Counted from the first letter of the stretch, positions 1 through 9,039 are shown. The stretch: DNA of 64,000 nt from Paenibacillus sp. USDA918EY (GCF_009870825.1 NZ_WTWY01000007.1:62001-126000); one strand, 5' to 3'. Numbers and translations are program-made. Notes: generated from the sequence alone by a model not told the origin.

Positions 1-1128
1 CGCGCACAGCACGTAGATCCTTCGGCCTTTTTGCATCAGCAGATTTTGAAGGGCGTATTTTTTCAAAAGCGCGCGCAACCGGACCAGCAAATCCTGCTGA
101 CCGGATTCGATCCTGTCCCGGTCCGCCTCTTCTTCTCCCTCGCCGTATTCGGTTTCGATCATCCCGCCCGCGAACCACATCTCGCTTTGCTTCGGCGGCC
201 GCAGACCCATGCGCATCCGCGCCTCCTCTTCGTCTTTAATCTGGTGATTCAAAATGTCCTGGATGAGCTGGTTTTGATCGCGGAGCATTTTTTCCTCCAG
301 AAAAAGCATCCTAAGGAGAAGCGAGGCAAGCGATTTGGCGGTGGAATCCAGCAGCAGCGTCAGCCGCTCCTGCACGTGCCGGTTCGTCAGCACCAGCCCG
401 ACATGCGCCAGCGTCTGCCCGAGGCAGATGACAGGCTGCGTCAGCAGCAGCCTTTCCTGCGGCAGCGCAAACATGCCGGCCTCCTGGTGGGCCGATTCGT
501 TTCCTTCTACCCGACCTCTGTACAAGGCCGTAATTTCTTCCGCTGCGGATGCGGAGATGCCGCGGGGCATAAATTTGTTCGTATCCACGGTGGAATAGTA
601 CACAACCTGCATTCCGGTGTATTCATATAATACATGGAGGATGGCGTTTACGTCGGTGCTCTGAAGCGTAATTTGCTGAAGCCTGCGGGAGAAAGCCTCC
701 AAATCCTTCAGCATCTGGTGCTGCTGGTTGATCAGCAGCCCGTGAATATCCTGGGTGATTTCCACGAAGCGGACAGGCTGCTCGAACACGATCAGGGGAA
801 AATCGGATGCGTCTGCAAGCTCGATGATTTCTTGGGGAATGTTTTCAATGCTCGTTCCGAGCTCCACGCACAGCCCCGCCGCTTCCTGCCGTATGAGCTG
901 CTGCATGTAGGACAGGCGCTCCTGCTCATAATGCCGAAGCCAAAGCCCGGTCGTCATGATCAGATCGTTTTTCGTTACGTAAGGGGCCACGTTTGCGATT
1001 TCCAAGATGTGAACCCATCCGACCTTGCGGCCGGTTCCGCCCGCGCCTGCGATCAGCCGGGCTCTTTGAAACACGGGGCGCTCAAGCACGTCTCTGATAT
1101 TTAGCGTAAATCCGCCCAAAGCCGTCAC
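1..1128 (-). CDS. adeR: PucR-family transcriptional regulator, AdeR-like (partial, 3' end outside window)
   Basis: Only the first 376 codons are in the window; the gene runs off the left edge, so the C-terminal helix-turn-helix of this family is not visible. The N-terminus reads as a PucR/PurC-like ligand domain (FQRARLIAGAGG, then GRKVGWVHILE, within about residues 17-43) followed by a long middle region. It is divergent from ald. In Bacillus subtilis the PucR-type activator AdeR lies beside ald and activates it; the same role here is inferred from family and position. The GTG at 1126-1128 lies only 2 nt after a GAGAGGGG ribosome site. A TTG three codons further in (1117-1119) has a spacing of 11 nt and is an alternative start. 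Confidence 0.85.
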   Translation of the reverse strand, partial: MTALGGFTLNIRDVLERPVFQRARLIAGAGGTGRKVGWVHILEIANVAPYVTKNDLIMTTGLWLRHYEQERLSYMQQLIRQEAAGLCVELGTSIENIPQEIIELADASDFPLIVFEQPVRFVEITQDIHGLLINQQHQMLKDLEAFSRRLQQITLQSTDVNAILHVLYEYTGMQVVYYSTVDTNKFMPRGISASAAEEITALYRGRVEGNESAHQEAGMFALPQERLLLTQPVICLGQTLAHVGLVLTNRHVQERLTLLLDSTAKSLASLLLRMLFLEEKMLRDQNQLIQDILNHQIKDEEEARMRMGLRPPKQSEMWFAGGMIETEYGEGEEEADRDRIESGQQDLLVRLRALLKKYALQNLLMQKGRRIYVLCA

Positions 1129-1344
1129 ATCCCCTCTCTTTAATGGAGTCATTATAGAAGTTTGGCGTCCCATTTTCAATACGGCCGAAAAGCTCGTTCC
1201 GCTGAACATAATGTCCTGTCATGTGATCTATTCCATTGACAAGACGTATGATGCTTCACCCTAAAATCGATTGTAAACTTTTACTGTCAAGGTTTTGCGC
1301 GATCCGAGAACACATGAATCTTAGGTTTGGAGAGGTGATCTGTC

Positions 1345-2472
1345 ATGAACATCGGAATACCGAAAGAGATCAAAAACAACGAAAACCGCGTCGCCGTCAC
1401 CCCGGCAGGCGCCCTGGAGTTCGTCCAGCACGGCCACAACGTCCTCGTCGAGCGCGGCGCCGGACTTGGAAGCGGATTCACGGACGAGGAATACCATGAA
1501 GCCGGCGCGGTGCTGTTGGCGGAAGCCAAGGATGTATGGGGGCAGGCCGACATGATCATGAAGGTCAAGGAGCCGCTGTTAAGCGAATACGGATATTTCC
1601 GCAAAGGGCTGATCCTGTTCACCTACCTGCATCTGGCCGCCGAGCCGGAGCTCGCCAAGGCGCTCGTCGCATCGGGCGTACATGCCATTGCCTATGAAAC
1701 GGTCAACGTCAACGGCACGCTGCCGCTCCTCATGCCGATGAGCGAAGTAGCGGGGCGGATGGCCGCGCAAATCGGCGCGCAGCTGCTCGAGCGTCCGCAT
1801 GGCGGCAAAGGGATTTTGCTTTCCGGCGTTCCCGGCGTCGCCCGGGGCAAAGTAACGATCATCGGCGGGGGCATCGTCGGCATGAACGCCGCCAAAATCG
1901 CCGTCGGATTGGGGGCGGACGTGACGCTGCTGGATTTGAGCATTCCGCGTCTCCGCCAGCTGGACGACATTTTCGGAAACCAGATCAGCACGCTTGCGTC
2001 CAGCCCGGCCAATATCGCCAAGGCGGTCGCGGATACCGACCTGCTCATCTGCGCCGTTCTTATTCCGGGGGCAAAAGCGCCTCGCCTCGTCACGGAAGCG
2101 ATGGTCAAAACGATGAAGCCGGGTTCGGTCATCGTCGACGTGGCCATCGACCAAGGCGGCGTCGTCGAAACGATCGACCATATCACGACGCATGACAACC
2201 CGACTTACGTGAAGCACGGCGTCGTCCATTACGCCGTCGCCAACATGCCGGGGGCGGTGCCGCGCACCTCGACGCTGGCGCTCACCAACGCCACGATGCC
2301 TTTTGCGCTCAAGCTTGCAGGCACGGAGCTGCAGCAGCTATTGGCGGCGAATCCGGCCATCCGCAGCGGCGCCAACGTCATTAACGGGCATGTGACGCAT
2401 GAAGCCGTCGCCCGCGATCTGGGGTATGACTACGTTCCGGCGGAAAAAGCGTTCAGCCAAGTTACAATTTAA
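1345..2472 (+). CDS. ald: Alanine dehydrogenase
   Basis: A 375-residue NAD-dependent enzyme that deaminates L-alanine to pyruvate and ammonia in the cytoplasm, allowing alanine use as a carbon and nitrogen source. The sequence shows the family start ([20 protein letters not shown]), the substrate-site region [16 protein letters not shown] around residues 93-108, and the dinucleotide fold [20 protein letters not shown] around residues 174-193. Length is typical for the family (about 370-380). The ATG follows GGAGAGGTGAT with a 6-nt gap. It is divergent from a PucR-type regulator gene that probably controls it. I could not assign a confident promoter in the 216-bp gap between them. Confidence 0.97.
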   Translation: MNIGIPKEIKNNENRVAVTPAGALEFVQHGHNVLVERGAGLGSGFTDEEYHEAGAVLLAEAKDVWGQADMIMKVKEPLLSEYGYFRKGLILFTYLHLAAEPELAKALVASGVHAIAYETVNVNGTLPLLMPMSEVAGRMAAQIGAQLLERPHGGKGILLSGVPGVARGKVTIIGGGIVGMNAAKIAVGLGADVTLLDLSIPRLRQLDDIFGNQISTLASSPANIAKAVADTDLLICAVLIPGAKAPRLVTEAMVKTMKPGSVIVDVAIDQGGVVETIDHITTHDNPTYVKHGVVHYAVANMPGAVPRTSTLALTNATMPFALKLAGTELQQLLAANPAIRSGANVINGHVTHEAVARDLGYDYVPAEKAFSQVTI

Positions 2473-2500
2473 CGGCTGCCGAAACGGTAATATAATGAAA

Positions 2501-2535
2501 AACAGGGTCCCTTCCGGCGGCCCTGTTTTTCTTTT
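2501..2535. terminator. Bidirectional rho-independent terminator between ald and ydjO-like gene
   Basis: Inverted repeat AACAGGG...CCCTGTT with a GC-rich loop, flanked by an A-run on the left and TTTTTCTTTT on the right. It can end ald on the plus strand and the convergent YdjO-like gene on the minus strand. Confidence 0.85.
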
Positions 2536-2552
2536 CGTATGATGGCGTGCAC

Positions 2553-2777
2553 CTAGATCAAGGTGCCCTTCTTCAGCATTTTGATAGGATGATCGTTGAC
2601 GACCAAAGGCAGCATCTTCGTGCCGCTGACCATGGGCGAGTTGCAGTGGGCGCAAACCGGCTCCTGCTCAAAGGCAAAGTTATCCCGCATCCAGCCATTG
2701 CAGTCCTCGTTCGTGCAGGACCAAATCGCCGTATCCGCTTGAGGAATTTCCTCAACCACTTTTTTACCGAAGTACAT
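2553..2777 (-). CDS. ydjO: YdjO-like cold-inducible small protein
   Basis: A 74-residue cytoplasmic protein with two CxxC-type pairs: CTNEDC at about residues 20-25 and CAHC at about 42-45, so probably a small zinc-ribbon fold. The sequence matches the YdjO family, described in Bacillus as cold-inducible; its molecular role is not known. The ATG is preceded by GAGGATGGGATTAA, a usable ribosome site. It is convergent with ald, and the shared hairpin at 2501-2535 serves as its terminator. The cysteine pattern and length leave little doubt about the family; the function remains open. Confidence 0.85.
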   Translation of the reverse strand: MYFGKKVVEEIPQADTAIWSCTNEDCNGWMRDNFAFEQEPVCAHCNSPMVSGTKMLPLVVNDHPIKMLKKGTLI

Positions 2778-2869
2778 TTAATCCCATCCTCATCCTATAT
2801 TTTCGTCAGCATCCCAGCTGTTCCCTTAGTATGACCCGGAAGAGCCGAATTATGTTCGATCCGGAAAAG

Positions 2870-2909
2870 AATGGCCGGCCAGCCCTTCCGCCACTAAAAA
2901 GGGATGGTC
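2870..2909 (-). terminator. Possible weak terminator of the membrane-protein gene
   Basis: GGCCAGCCCTT pairs with AAGGGATGGTC (one mismatch, one wobble) just past the stop at 2939. On the minus strand it is followed by ATTCTTTTC, a weak U-tract, so termination is uncertain. Confidence 0.35.
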
Positions 2910-2938
2910 TGTCTTACTATATATATTTCGTCATCCTA

Positions 2939-3979
2939 CTAATATTGCATCTTTTTTACGGCATGGGCGAACGCCGCGGGTTCGTCCAAAGCGAGATAGA
3001 TGCTTTCGACCTGCTTCGGCATGAACAGCAGTCCTTGCACGGTCGTCGTTTCGGTAAGCGTAATTTTGACATTTGGGGTGACCATCGGCAAAACGGAATG
3101 TTTGCTTTCCGCCTTGCTTGGATGAAATTCGAGCGCGGTGTCCACGGCTGCAATCCATCGGTAAGGGATATCGGCCTGAATACGCATGCCGTAGCGAATC
3201 CGCAGCCCGTCCGGATGCATTTCGATCGGCTGAATCGCCGAAGCGCGGCAATCCGCCCACAATATAAAAATCAGCCACAAATCCGCCGCCGTCAAAACCC
3301 ACGCCGCGATTTCGGACCATCGCATCACCAGGACATGGACGCCGAAGGCTTCAATGGCAATGACATGCGTAAACACGGCCGCCATCACGGTTTGTCCTGA
3401 CTTGCGGTGATAGGAAAACGCGGCGATGCCGGGCTGCTCCGGCTTCACTTTTCTTTTCCATGAAAAAAATAAATAATATGCGGCCAACAGATCATTGACC
3501 ACCAAAGAGGAGAAGATCGACGTTTGTTTCATGCGTTGATTGAAGCTTAGCCTCAATGCTTCCGCCGGGTCTCCGCCGGTACGAAGCCCCTCGCGAAACC
3601 GTTTGGCCAGTCCGTATACCAGCTTTGCTTCCGCGCCGATCAGCGCCGCTTCCAGCGCTGCAATCAGCATCTTCAATGGCAGCGGGGCATGTTGCAGCAG
3701 ATCCCGTCCGGATGCGGGAAGCGCAAACCAAGCCAACAGAATGCACGGGATCAAAACTTGGAGAACCTTAAGCCATCCTCTTTCCTTTTTTCGCGCAATC
3801 AACAACCAATACATAAAAGGAATCACAAGGACAAAATCGAAGAGGAGCGCATAACTTAACCACTTTTGGTCGGAACCGAATGGCGTACTCCGAACAACGT
3901 AGCTGTCCGACAACATCATGAGGCACATGCAGCCTATAAATAGAGGCACGGCCCAATTGGCGGATTTGCGCGACGTCAT
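2939..3979 (-). CDS. Integral membrane protein of unknown function
   Basis: A 346-residue protein with about seven to eight hydrophobic segments (for example VPLFIGCMCLMMLS near the start, YALLFDFVLVIPFMYWLLIA, VLIPCILLAWFALP, and AAWVLTAADLWLIFILWA near residue 240) and a hydrophilic C-terminal tail of about 90 residues with a PH-like look (MHPDGLRIRYGMRI...). Similar Bacillus proteins are often mislabelled beta-carotene monooxygenase; I see nothing that supports such an activity. The longer reading frame starts at a TTG (3998-4000), but the ATG at 3977-3979 has AAGGTGG nine nt upstream and is preferred. Monocistronic by position. Confidence 0.75.
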   Translation of the reverse strand: MTSRKSANWAVPLFIGCMCLMMLSDSYVVRSTPFGSDQKWLSYALLFDFVLVIPFMYWLLIARKKERGWLKVLQVLIPCILLAWFALPASGRDLLQHAPLPLKMLIAALEAALIGAEAKLVYGLAKRFREGLRTGGDPAEALRLSFNQRMKQTSIFSSLVVNDLLAAYYLFFSWKRKVKPEQPGIAAFSYHRKSGQTVMAAVFTHVIAIEAFGVHVLVMRWSEIAAWVLTAADLWLIFILWADCRASAIQPIEMHPDGLRIRYGMRIQADIPYRWIAAVDTALEFHPSKAESKHSVLPMVTPNVKITLTETTTVQGLLFMPKQVESIYLALDEPAAFAHAVKKMQY

Positions 3980-4104
3980 AGCCAACCACCACCTTAGCAA
4001 GGAAAATTTTTGACGGTGTTAAAACTTCTGGAAGTCTCCTTTAAATATATAATATGCCTGCGGAATATCCCAGAGGGAATCCGTTGACGGTTCTGTGCAG
4101 CTGC

Positions 4105-4132
4105 AAGAAAAAAGCCACCCGACGGGGTGGCT
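4105..4132 (-). terminator. Rho-independent terminator of the tetR-glycosyltransferase operon
   Basis: Perfect 8-bp stem AGCCACCC/GGGTGGCT with loop GACG; read on the minus strand it is followed by TTTTTTCTTG. It lies 10 bp past the stop of the glycosyltransferase gene. Confidence 0.9.
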
Positions 4133-4142
4133 CTTCATCTCA

Positions 4143-4895
4143 TCATTTCTTTTCCATTTCATAATAGACCTCATCCGCATAGGCCCGGTCGTTTCCCTTC
4201 AAGTAAGCCCGCACGATGCCCGGATTTTTAACTAAACACCAATCCCCATACTGGTCGAATTTTCGGCATGAAGTCGTCATCAGCGCTTTCGTGACGGTAC
4301 CGTATTTTTTTCCGTTCTGTTTGCCCCATTTGTTCAGGCGGCTGGCAAATTCGATATCTTCGGCCATGAGCATCTGTTCGTTAAAACCGCCCACCGCTTC
4401 AAAATCCTTTTTGTAACCCCAGAAGAGCCCCACGGTTAACGGCCCGTATTTAAAAAGGAGCGGAACGATCAGCACAAGCGCCGACATGGCGATACCGAGC
4501 GAATTCCGTTCAAAAGCCGAGCGGACGCCGCCCCCGATATATTTGCCTGTCTGCAGCATCCGGTCGATTTCCGTCAGCATGTTGTCCGTCACCCAACTGT
4601 CGGCGTCGATCGTGACGATGATCTCTCCCCGTGCGGCATGAATGCCGGCGTTACGGATTTGGGACAAATTTTTGTTATCGATCGGCAGCGTGATAGCGCC
4701 GTAGGATTCGGCAATGTCGGCCGTCCGGTCCGTGCAGCGGTTGATCATCACGATCACCTCGACCTGTCCCGGATAAGCTTTGGCTGCGGCAGCCAAAGAA
4801 TCGAGGCAGCGTCCGATATACTTCTCCTCGTTTCGCGCCGGGATAATAACGGAAAACTTGATCTGTTGGTCGGAACCGGATGCAAATGTGCTCAT
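4143..4895 (-). CDS. Glycosyltransferase family 2 protein
   Basis: A 250-residue GT-A-fold enzyme that transfers a sugar from a nucleotide sugar; acceptor unknown. It shows the family start FSVIIPARNEEKYIGRCLDSL (about 14-34), the metal-binding DxD-like DADS at about residue 117, and GGFNEQMLMAEDIEFASRL (about 178-197), matching the ED acceptor-base motif. A short hydrophobic stretch (LGIAMSALVLIVPLLF) near residue 150 may tether it to the membrane. The ATG has GAGGAGCGATGAACA upstream. It lies 29 bp after a tetR gene and shares its promoter and terminator, so it is probably the gene that the repressor controls. A TetR-GT2 pair without a transporter is unusual. Confidence 0.85.
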   Translation of the reverse strand: MSTFASGSDQQIKFSVIIPARNEEKYIGRCLDSLAAAAKAYPGQVEVIVMINRCTDRTADIAESYGAITLPIDNKNLSQIRNAGIHAARGEIIVTIDADSWVTDNMLTEIDRMLQTGKYIGGGVRSAFERNSLGIAMSALVLIVPLLFKYGPLTVGLFWGYKKDFEAVGGFNEQMLMAEDIEFASRLNKWGKQNGKKYGTVTKALMTTSCRKFDQYGDWCLVKNPGIVRAYLKGNDRAYADEVYYEMEKK

Positions 4896-4924
4896 TGTTC
4901 ATCGCTCCTCAAGGAAACTTAAGT

Positions 4925-5512
4925 TTATTTTTGAATCCCTTCGAGTAAAAGCTTCGTTGCTTTGCGGAAAAACTGTTTTGCATCTGCCTTGCCCATCATC
5001 TGGATATGGTCACTGAGGCCGGAATAATAACCGAGAATCATCATGGAAAGCTCCTGCGCATTGTCGCCCTTCCACTCGCCGCGGTCCAGGCCGGTTTGCA
5101 CGAGTCTTTCGAAGCGCTGCATATACCCCATCAAAATGCCCAGAAACCGCTGACCCGCCTCGGAATCCGCGCCGACGCGGCTTATAAATTCCTCTCCCGC
5201 CTTATTGAGCGGCTTTTCGAGCGTGTCCACAAAATAATCCGCGTACTTATACAGCTGTTCCGTCGCCGTCATCGTTTCGTCGATCGCCTCATCCCAGTTC
5301 TGCCATGACACGGTAAACGCCTGATCGGCGATATAAATAAACAGATCCTCTTTGCTGTCAAAATGGTGGTAGAGGCCTCCCCTGCTGCAGCCGGCGGCGC
5401 TGCAAATATCGCTCATGGAGGTGGCCGCGTAACCTTTCACCGCAAACAGCCCCTTGGCGGCATCCACAATATCCTGTTTCGTTTGTTCCGCTTCGTCTTT
5501 GCTTTTTTTCAT
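4925..5512 (-). CDS. TetR-family transcriptional regulator
   Basis: A 195-residue repressor. The N-terminal helix-turn-helix is typical (AKGLFAVKGYAATSMSDICSAAGCSRGGLYHHFDSKEDLF, about residues 18-57); the rest is the variable ligand and dimer domain. The reading frame extends 26 codons further upstream, but that stretch would code across the operator and promoter, and the ATG at 5510-5512 (MKKSKDEAEQ) is the likely start. A 16-bp palindrome and a good promoter lie immediately upstream, so autoregulation is expected. It heads a two-gene unit with a GT2 glycosyltransferase. The ligand is unknown. Confidence 0.9.
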   Translation of the reverse strand: MKKSKDEAEQTKQDIVDAAKGLFAVKGYAATSMSDICSAAGCSRGGLYHHFDSKEDLFIYIADQAFTVSWQNWDEAIDETMTATEQLYKYADYFVDTLEKPLNKAGEEFISRVGADSEAGQRFLGILMGYMQRFERLVQTGLDRGEWKGDNAQELSMMILGYYSGLSDHIQMMGKADAKQFFRKATKLLLEGIQK

Positions 5513-5538
5513 GATCTCAATGCCTTTCGAATTAATGC

Positions 5539-5554
5539 GACCGACTGATCGGTC
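5539..5554. promoter_or_regulatory. TetR operator (palindrome at the transcription start)
   Basis: GACCGA-CTGA-TCGGTC, 6-bp perfect arms with a 4-bp centre. It sits one to sixteen bp downstream of the predicted start site of the tetR-glycosyltransferase promoter and resembles QacR/TetR-type sites. Confidence 0.85.
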
Positions 5555-5561
5555 TGTATAA

Positions 5562-5590
5562 ATTGTATCCCAGGTTTTCCCTTTTTGCAA
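5562..5590 (-). promoter_or_regulatory. Promoter of tetR-glycosyltransferase operon
   Basis: On the minus strand TTGCAA, 17 bp, TACAAT. The -10 box at 5562-5567 ends eight bp from the operator at 5539-5554. Confidence 0.75.
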
Positions 5591-5727
5591 TATGTATTTG
5601 TGAAACAGGCGAAAAAACAGGCCTGTTCAATTCACTTACTCACGAAGGCCATGCGGGCAACGGCAAGGAAATGCCTCCTTGTTGTCGAAGAAGTATAATA
5701 GACAAACAAGGATAGGAGCAACAAACC

Positions 5728-6525
5728 ATGATTCGCAAACTGGCGCCGGAAGAGCTGGAGGCCATCCTCGCCTCGCTCGACCGCGAAAGACATCTTTTGT
5801 ATTATTCGTATTTGACGTTCCGCAAGCCGCGCACGACCCATTACGGACAATTTACGGACCAAGGCGAGCTGCTCGGCGTTTTGGCTTACCTGGAAGGGCT
5901 TCCGTTCTATGCTTTTTCCGTATTCCCCGTGCAACCGTCGTTTGATTTCCCGGCCGTTCTGGCGTTGATGAAAAAAGAGCTCCGTCTGCCGGACGAGGCG
6001 ATCGGCAGCTTTATCGTGCACGAGGAGGACATGGCCGATCTTTGCGGACAAATAGCATTCGCCAAACCCCCGGAAAAACTGCTTCTCATGAAGCATATAC
6101 ATCATCAGATGCTGCCTGCGGCCGATCCGCGGGTGCAGCGCTTGGGACCGCCCCATTTTGAACGGATTGAGGCTTTGATGAAAACGATCGGCACCATGGC
6201 ATTTTCTACCGAAGAGCTTCATTACCCTTTCTATGGTGTAATGGACAATAAACGGCTTGCCGCCGCAGGAGGGTATCACATTTACGGCGGGGATTACGTG
6301 GAGCTCGGAAATATCGGAACGGATCCCGCATTCCGGAGACAAGGCTTGGGGAAAATGGTTTGCGCACAGCTCACGCGCGCAGGTGCAGCCGTTTCTCCGA
6401 ACGTTTACCTGAATGTCTTTGAAGAGAATGAAGCCGCCATCCGGCTTTATCGATCCATTGGCTACGAGACGGTCGCCATTCAGCACATCATCCAATTTTT
6501 CATGCCCGCTGATAGCCATAAATAA
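5728..6525 (+). CDS. GNAT-family N-acetyltransferase
   Basis: A 265-residue protein. The C-terminal half (about residues 135-262) is a GNAT acetyltransferase domain: GNIGTDPAFRRQGLGKMVC around residues 193-211 holds the acetyl-CoA loop RRQGLG, and NVYLNVFEENEAAIRLYRSIGY is the usual end of the fold. The N-terminal 130 residues lack the CoA motif and look like a degenerate first GNAT half, as in several two-domain Firmicute proteins. The substrate cannot be read from sequence. The ATG follows AGGAG with good spacing, and a TATAAT at 5694-5699 may be the -10 box. lipL follows 25 bp downstream and may be co-transcribed. Confidence 0.85.
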   Translation: MIRKLAPEELEAILASLDRERHLLYYSYLTFRKPRTTHYGQFTDQGELLGVLAYLEGLPFYAFSVFPVQPSFDFPAVLALMKKELRLPDEAIGSFIVHEEDMADLCGQIAFAKPPEKLLLMKHIHHQMLPAADPRVQRLGPPHFERIEALMKTIGTMAFSTEELHYPFYGVMDNKRLAAAGGYHIYGGDYVELGNIGTDPAFRRQGLGKMVCAQLTRAGAAVSPNVYLNVFEENEAAIRLYRSIGYETVAIQHIIQFFMPADSHK

Positions 6526-6550
6526 CGCTTGCGAAAGGAAGTGAACCCCG

Positions 6551-7396
6551 ATGTCCGATTTCAACGACGAATTCAGCTCCATGCTCATTCTGGACCGGAT
6601 GAACCCCGATCCGCAGCAGGACGCGCTGTACCCCTTTGCGCTCGACGAGCTGCTGTGCAAGGAGACCGGCAGGGGCGGACCGCCCTTGCTGCATATTTGG
6701 CGCCATCCCCGCTCCTTTATTATCGGGCTGCGCGACAGCCGCCTGCCGGGAGCGGCCAAAGCCTGCGCCTGGCTGGAAGCGCTCGGGTACAAGACGGCCA
6801 TCCGCAATTCCGGCGGGGCGGCCGTGCCGCTCGACCTTGGCGTCGTGAACCTGTCGCTCATCCTGCCCAAGCAGGGCAAAGGCGACGAGCGTTTTCGCGG
6901 CGATTTCGAGCGCATGTATGCGCTGATCCGCGAGGCGCTTGCCTCAACCGGCGTGACCGTCGACAAAGGGGAAATCGCCGGCGCGTATTGTCCCGGCGAT
7001 TTCGACCTGAGCATCGGCGGCCGAAAATTTTGCGGGATCGCGCAGCGGCGGCAGGCGCATGCATTCGTGGTGCAGGCCTTTGTCATCGCCGACGGCTCGG
7101 GGCAGGAACGGGCCCAGCTCGTGCGGGAGTTTTACGACCGGGCGGGCAGAGGGGCGGACCCCGGCGATTTCCCGCAGGTGGACGGCGGCAGCACCGCCTC
7201 CCTTGCCGAACTGGCCGGTCTTGGCAAGGGAGCCGCGGCAAGCTTCGCAGAGGCGGTCAAAACCGTCATCCGCAGCCGTCAATCGGCCGAAGGCATCGCG
7301 GCTTCGGCCGCGCGGCTGACGCTCCCGGGCACGCGGGAGGTCACGGCGATGGCGGAGCAGCTCAAGCAGCGGTACGCCCCCAAGGAGCAGGTTTGA
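6551..7396 (+). CDS. lipL: Octanoyl-[GcvH]:protein N-octanoyltransferase
   Basis: A 281-residue cytoplasmic enzyme that moves octanoyl groups from the glycine cleavage H protein to E2 subunits, the last transfer step of the Bacillus lipoate assembly route. The sequence shows NSGGAAVPLDLGVVNLSL (about 86-103) and GAYCPGDFDLSIGGRKFCGIAQRR (about 144-167). Cys147 in AYCPGDFDLS corresponds to the catalytic cysteine near residue 150 of B. subtilis LipL. Length agrees with the family (about 280). A clear terminator follows 25 bp after the stop. An alternative name, lipoate-protein ligase A family protein, would describe the same fold; the AYCPG motif favours LipL. Confidence 0.92.
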   Translation: MSDFNDEFSSMLILDRMNPDPQQDALYPFALDELLCKETGRGGPPLLHIWRHPRSFIIGLRDSRLPGAAKACAWLEALGYKTAIRNSGGAAVPLDLGVVNLSLILPKQGKGDERFRGDFERMYALIREALASTGVTVDKGEIAGAYCPGDFDLSIGGRKFCGIAQRRQAHAFVVQAFVIADGSGQERAQLVREFYDRAGRGADPGDFPQVDGGSTASLAELAGLGKGAAASFAEAVKTVIRSRQSAEGIAASAARLTLPGTREVTAMAEQLKQRYAPKEQV

Positions 7397-7726
7397 CCCC
7401 GGAAAAAGATACACTTCGTTAGGCTGCATTCGATATCGGATGCAGCCTTTTTTCATGCCTTTCGCCTTCATCACGCACCGGGAAAAACCGTTATTGCATA
7501 GGCTCCACTTGCGGAGTTATTTGCGAGGTTGCTTGCTGGGTTGCTTTGCGCTGTCGGACCTTCATCTCAGACCACAGACCGAGAATGATTTCCTTCCCGC
7601 GCCGTTATCCGGAAAAATCAGGATATTGTACACTCATATCAAATCCTGCGGCCTGGGGATTGTACGGAAGTCAGCCAGGACGCCAGTACCGGATAACATT
7701 TTTAAAAAGAAATGAGGCATATCCGT
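7397..7726. other. 330-bp gene-free interval between lipL and MFS gene
   Basis: Holds the lipL terminator at its left end. The rest has no convincing ORF; GGTTGCTTGCTGGGTTGCTT near 7527-7546 is a short direct repeat. No promoter for the MFS gene could be assigned with confidence. Confidence 0.6.
7422..7453 (+). terminator. Rho-independent terminator of lipL
   Basis: GGCTGCAT pairs perfectly with ATGCAGCC around a palindromic loop CGATATCG and is followed by six T. Confidence 0.92.
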
Positions 7727-8986
7727 ATGGAACTTTTCCGCAACGCTATGTTTGTCAGAATGTTTCTGGCCGCCTTCGCGTCCCAGCTCGGCTCGATGGT
7801 CGGCAGCATGGCCTTCGCCTTCTATTTGGTCGACCGGTTCAGCAATCAGCCTGCTTACGCTTCGGTCGCCGAACTGATGTATTCGCTGCCGACGCTGGTC
7901 GTCTTCCTGTTCGTCGGCGTGCTGGCCGACCGGCTGGACCGCAAGCGGATCGCCGTGCAGAGCGACTGGATTCGCGCCGTCTTGTCCGTCGTGCTGCTGC
8001 TTTGCATTCATCAGGACTGGATTATCCCCGCCTTCGCCATCCTGTTCCTGCGCAGCGCGATTTCGAAATTTTTCACTCCTGCCGAAATGAGCTTGATGCA
8101 GGGCATCATGAAACCGGAGCAATATGTGAAGGCATCCAGCCTGAATATGTCGATCATGGGCATCTTCATGCTGTTCGGCATGAGCCTGGGCTCCGCCGCT
8201 TACTATTACCTCGGCATTGAAGGAGCCATCATTATCGATACCGTAAGCTTCATCGTATCGGGCATCCTGCTTACGACATGCCGTTTCCCGGCCGAAGTGC
8301 GCCAGCCGAACGGCAAAGCGAAGCTGAGCGACCTCAGCCTGAAAAGCATGGCGGCCGACTTTGGCGCAGGCTTCAAATATATCCTCCGTTCCCGGCTGCT
8401 CCTGGCCATCATCCTCGGATTCTTTTTCTTCGGCATCGTGAACGGCGTGTTTTCCATTCTCCCCCTGTTCACGATGAAATACGAACTCAGTCCCGACCAT
8501 TATCAAGTGTATACCCCGCTGGTCATGGTGTTCCTTGGCATCGGCTACCTTGTGGGCAGCGCAATCAGTTCCCTGCTCATTAAAAAATGCGGCAAAGTCG
8601 CCGTGCTTATCACCGGGCTTTTCCTGACCATGGCGCTGACGCTCGCTGCCGGCCTTTGCGGAAACATTCAAATCTACCTGGGATTCATGGTGCTGCTCGG
8701 CATCATCCTCGCGCCGATCAACGTCGTGCTTGGCGGGTGGCTTCCGGAGCTGGTCGAACCGCAAAGCATGGGCCGCGTCAGCGCCTGGATCGAACCGCTC
8801 AACACGACGGGGCAGGCGATTGCCCTCGGCTTCATCTCCGTGGCGTTTCCCGCTATCGTGGGCGTTACTGCGCTCTACTGGATTTTGGCCGTCAGCATGC
8901 TGATCGTCAGCGTATATTACCTGATCACCCTTCCGGGGCTTCACCGCAAGCACCAAAACGCTGTAAAGGCCGAGATGACCGCATAA
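7727..8986 (+). CDS. MFS transporter (EntS/MFS_3-like exporter)
   Basis: A 419-residue membrane protein of the major facilitator superfamily with about twelve hydrophobic segments. The loop between segments 2 and 3 carries GVLADRLDRKRIAV (about residues 67-80), the family's GxxaDRxxRrr motif, and NVVLGGWLPELVEPQSMGRV follows in the second half. It resembles the EntS/MFS_3 group of exporters that move small molecules outward with proton influx; the substrate is unknown. The ATG at 7727 has GAGG ten nt upstream and is preferred over an in-frame ATG at 7712 without a ribosome site. The neighbouring two-component genes point to a link with envelope stress, but this is only positional. Confidence 0.85.
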   Translation: MELFRNAMFVRMFLAAFASQLGSMVGSMAFAFYLVDRFSNQPAYASVAELMYSLPTLVVFLFVGVLADRLDRKRIAVQSDWIRAVLSVVLLLCIHQDWIIPAFAILFLRSAISKFFTPAEMSLMQGIMKPEQYVKASSLNMSIMGIFMLFGMSLGSAAYYYLGIEGAIIIDTVSFIVSGILLTTCRFPAEVRQPNGKAKLSDLSLKSMAADFGAGFKYILRSRLLLAIILGFFFFGIVNGVFSILPLFTMKYELSPDHYQVYTPLVMVFLGIGYLVGSAISSLLIKKCGKVAVLITGLFLTMALTLAAGLCGNIQIYLGFMVLLGIILAPINVVLGGWLPELVEPQSMGRVSAWIEPLNTTGQAIALGFISVAFPAIVGVTALYWILAVSMLIVSVYYLITLPGLHRKHQNAVKAEMTA

Positions 8987-9011
8987 ACCGCATCTTGTCC
9001 GAATGCAACAT

Positions 9012-9039
9012 TTGACTTTCCGGGAGAAATGTTTATGTT
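9012..9039 (+). promoter_or_regulatory. Promoter of the two-component operon
   Basis: TTGACT, 16 bp, TATGTT, leaving a leader of roughly 145 nt before the response regulator ATG. The -10 is only a 4 of 6 match. Confidence 0.5.

Noticed and set aside
1236..1267. TTGACA near 1236 with TAAAAT at 1262 as the ald promoter
   Set aside because: The spacing is 20 bp, too long for a confident sigma-A promoter; no better pair was found.
5632..7086. 484-codon minus-strand frame opposite the GNAT and lipL genes
   Set aside because: The plus-strand genes show intact family motifs and ribosome sites; the antisense product has none.
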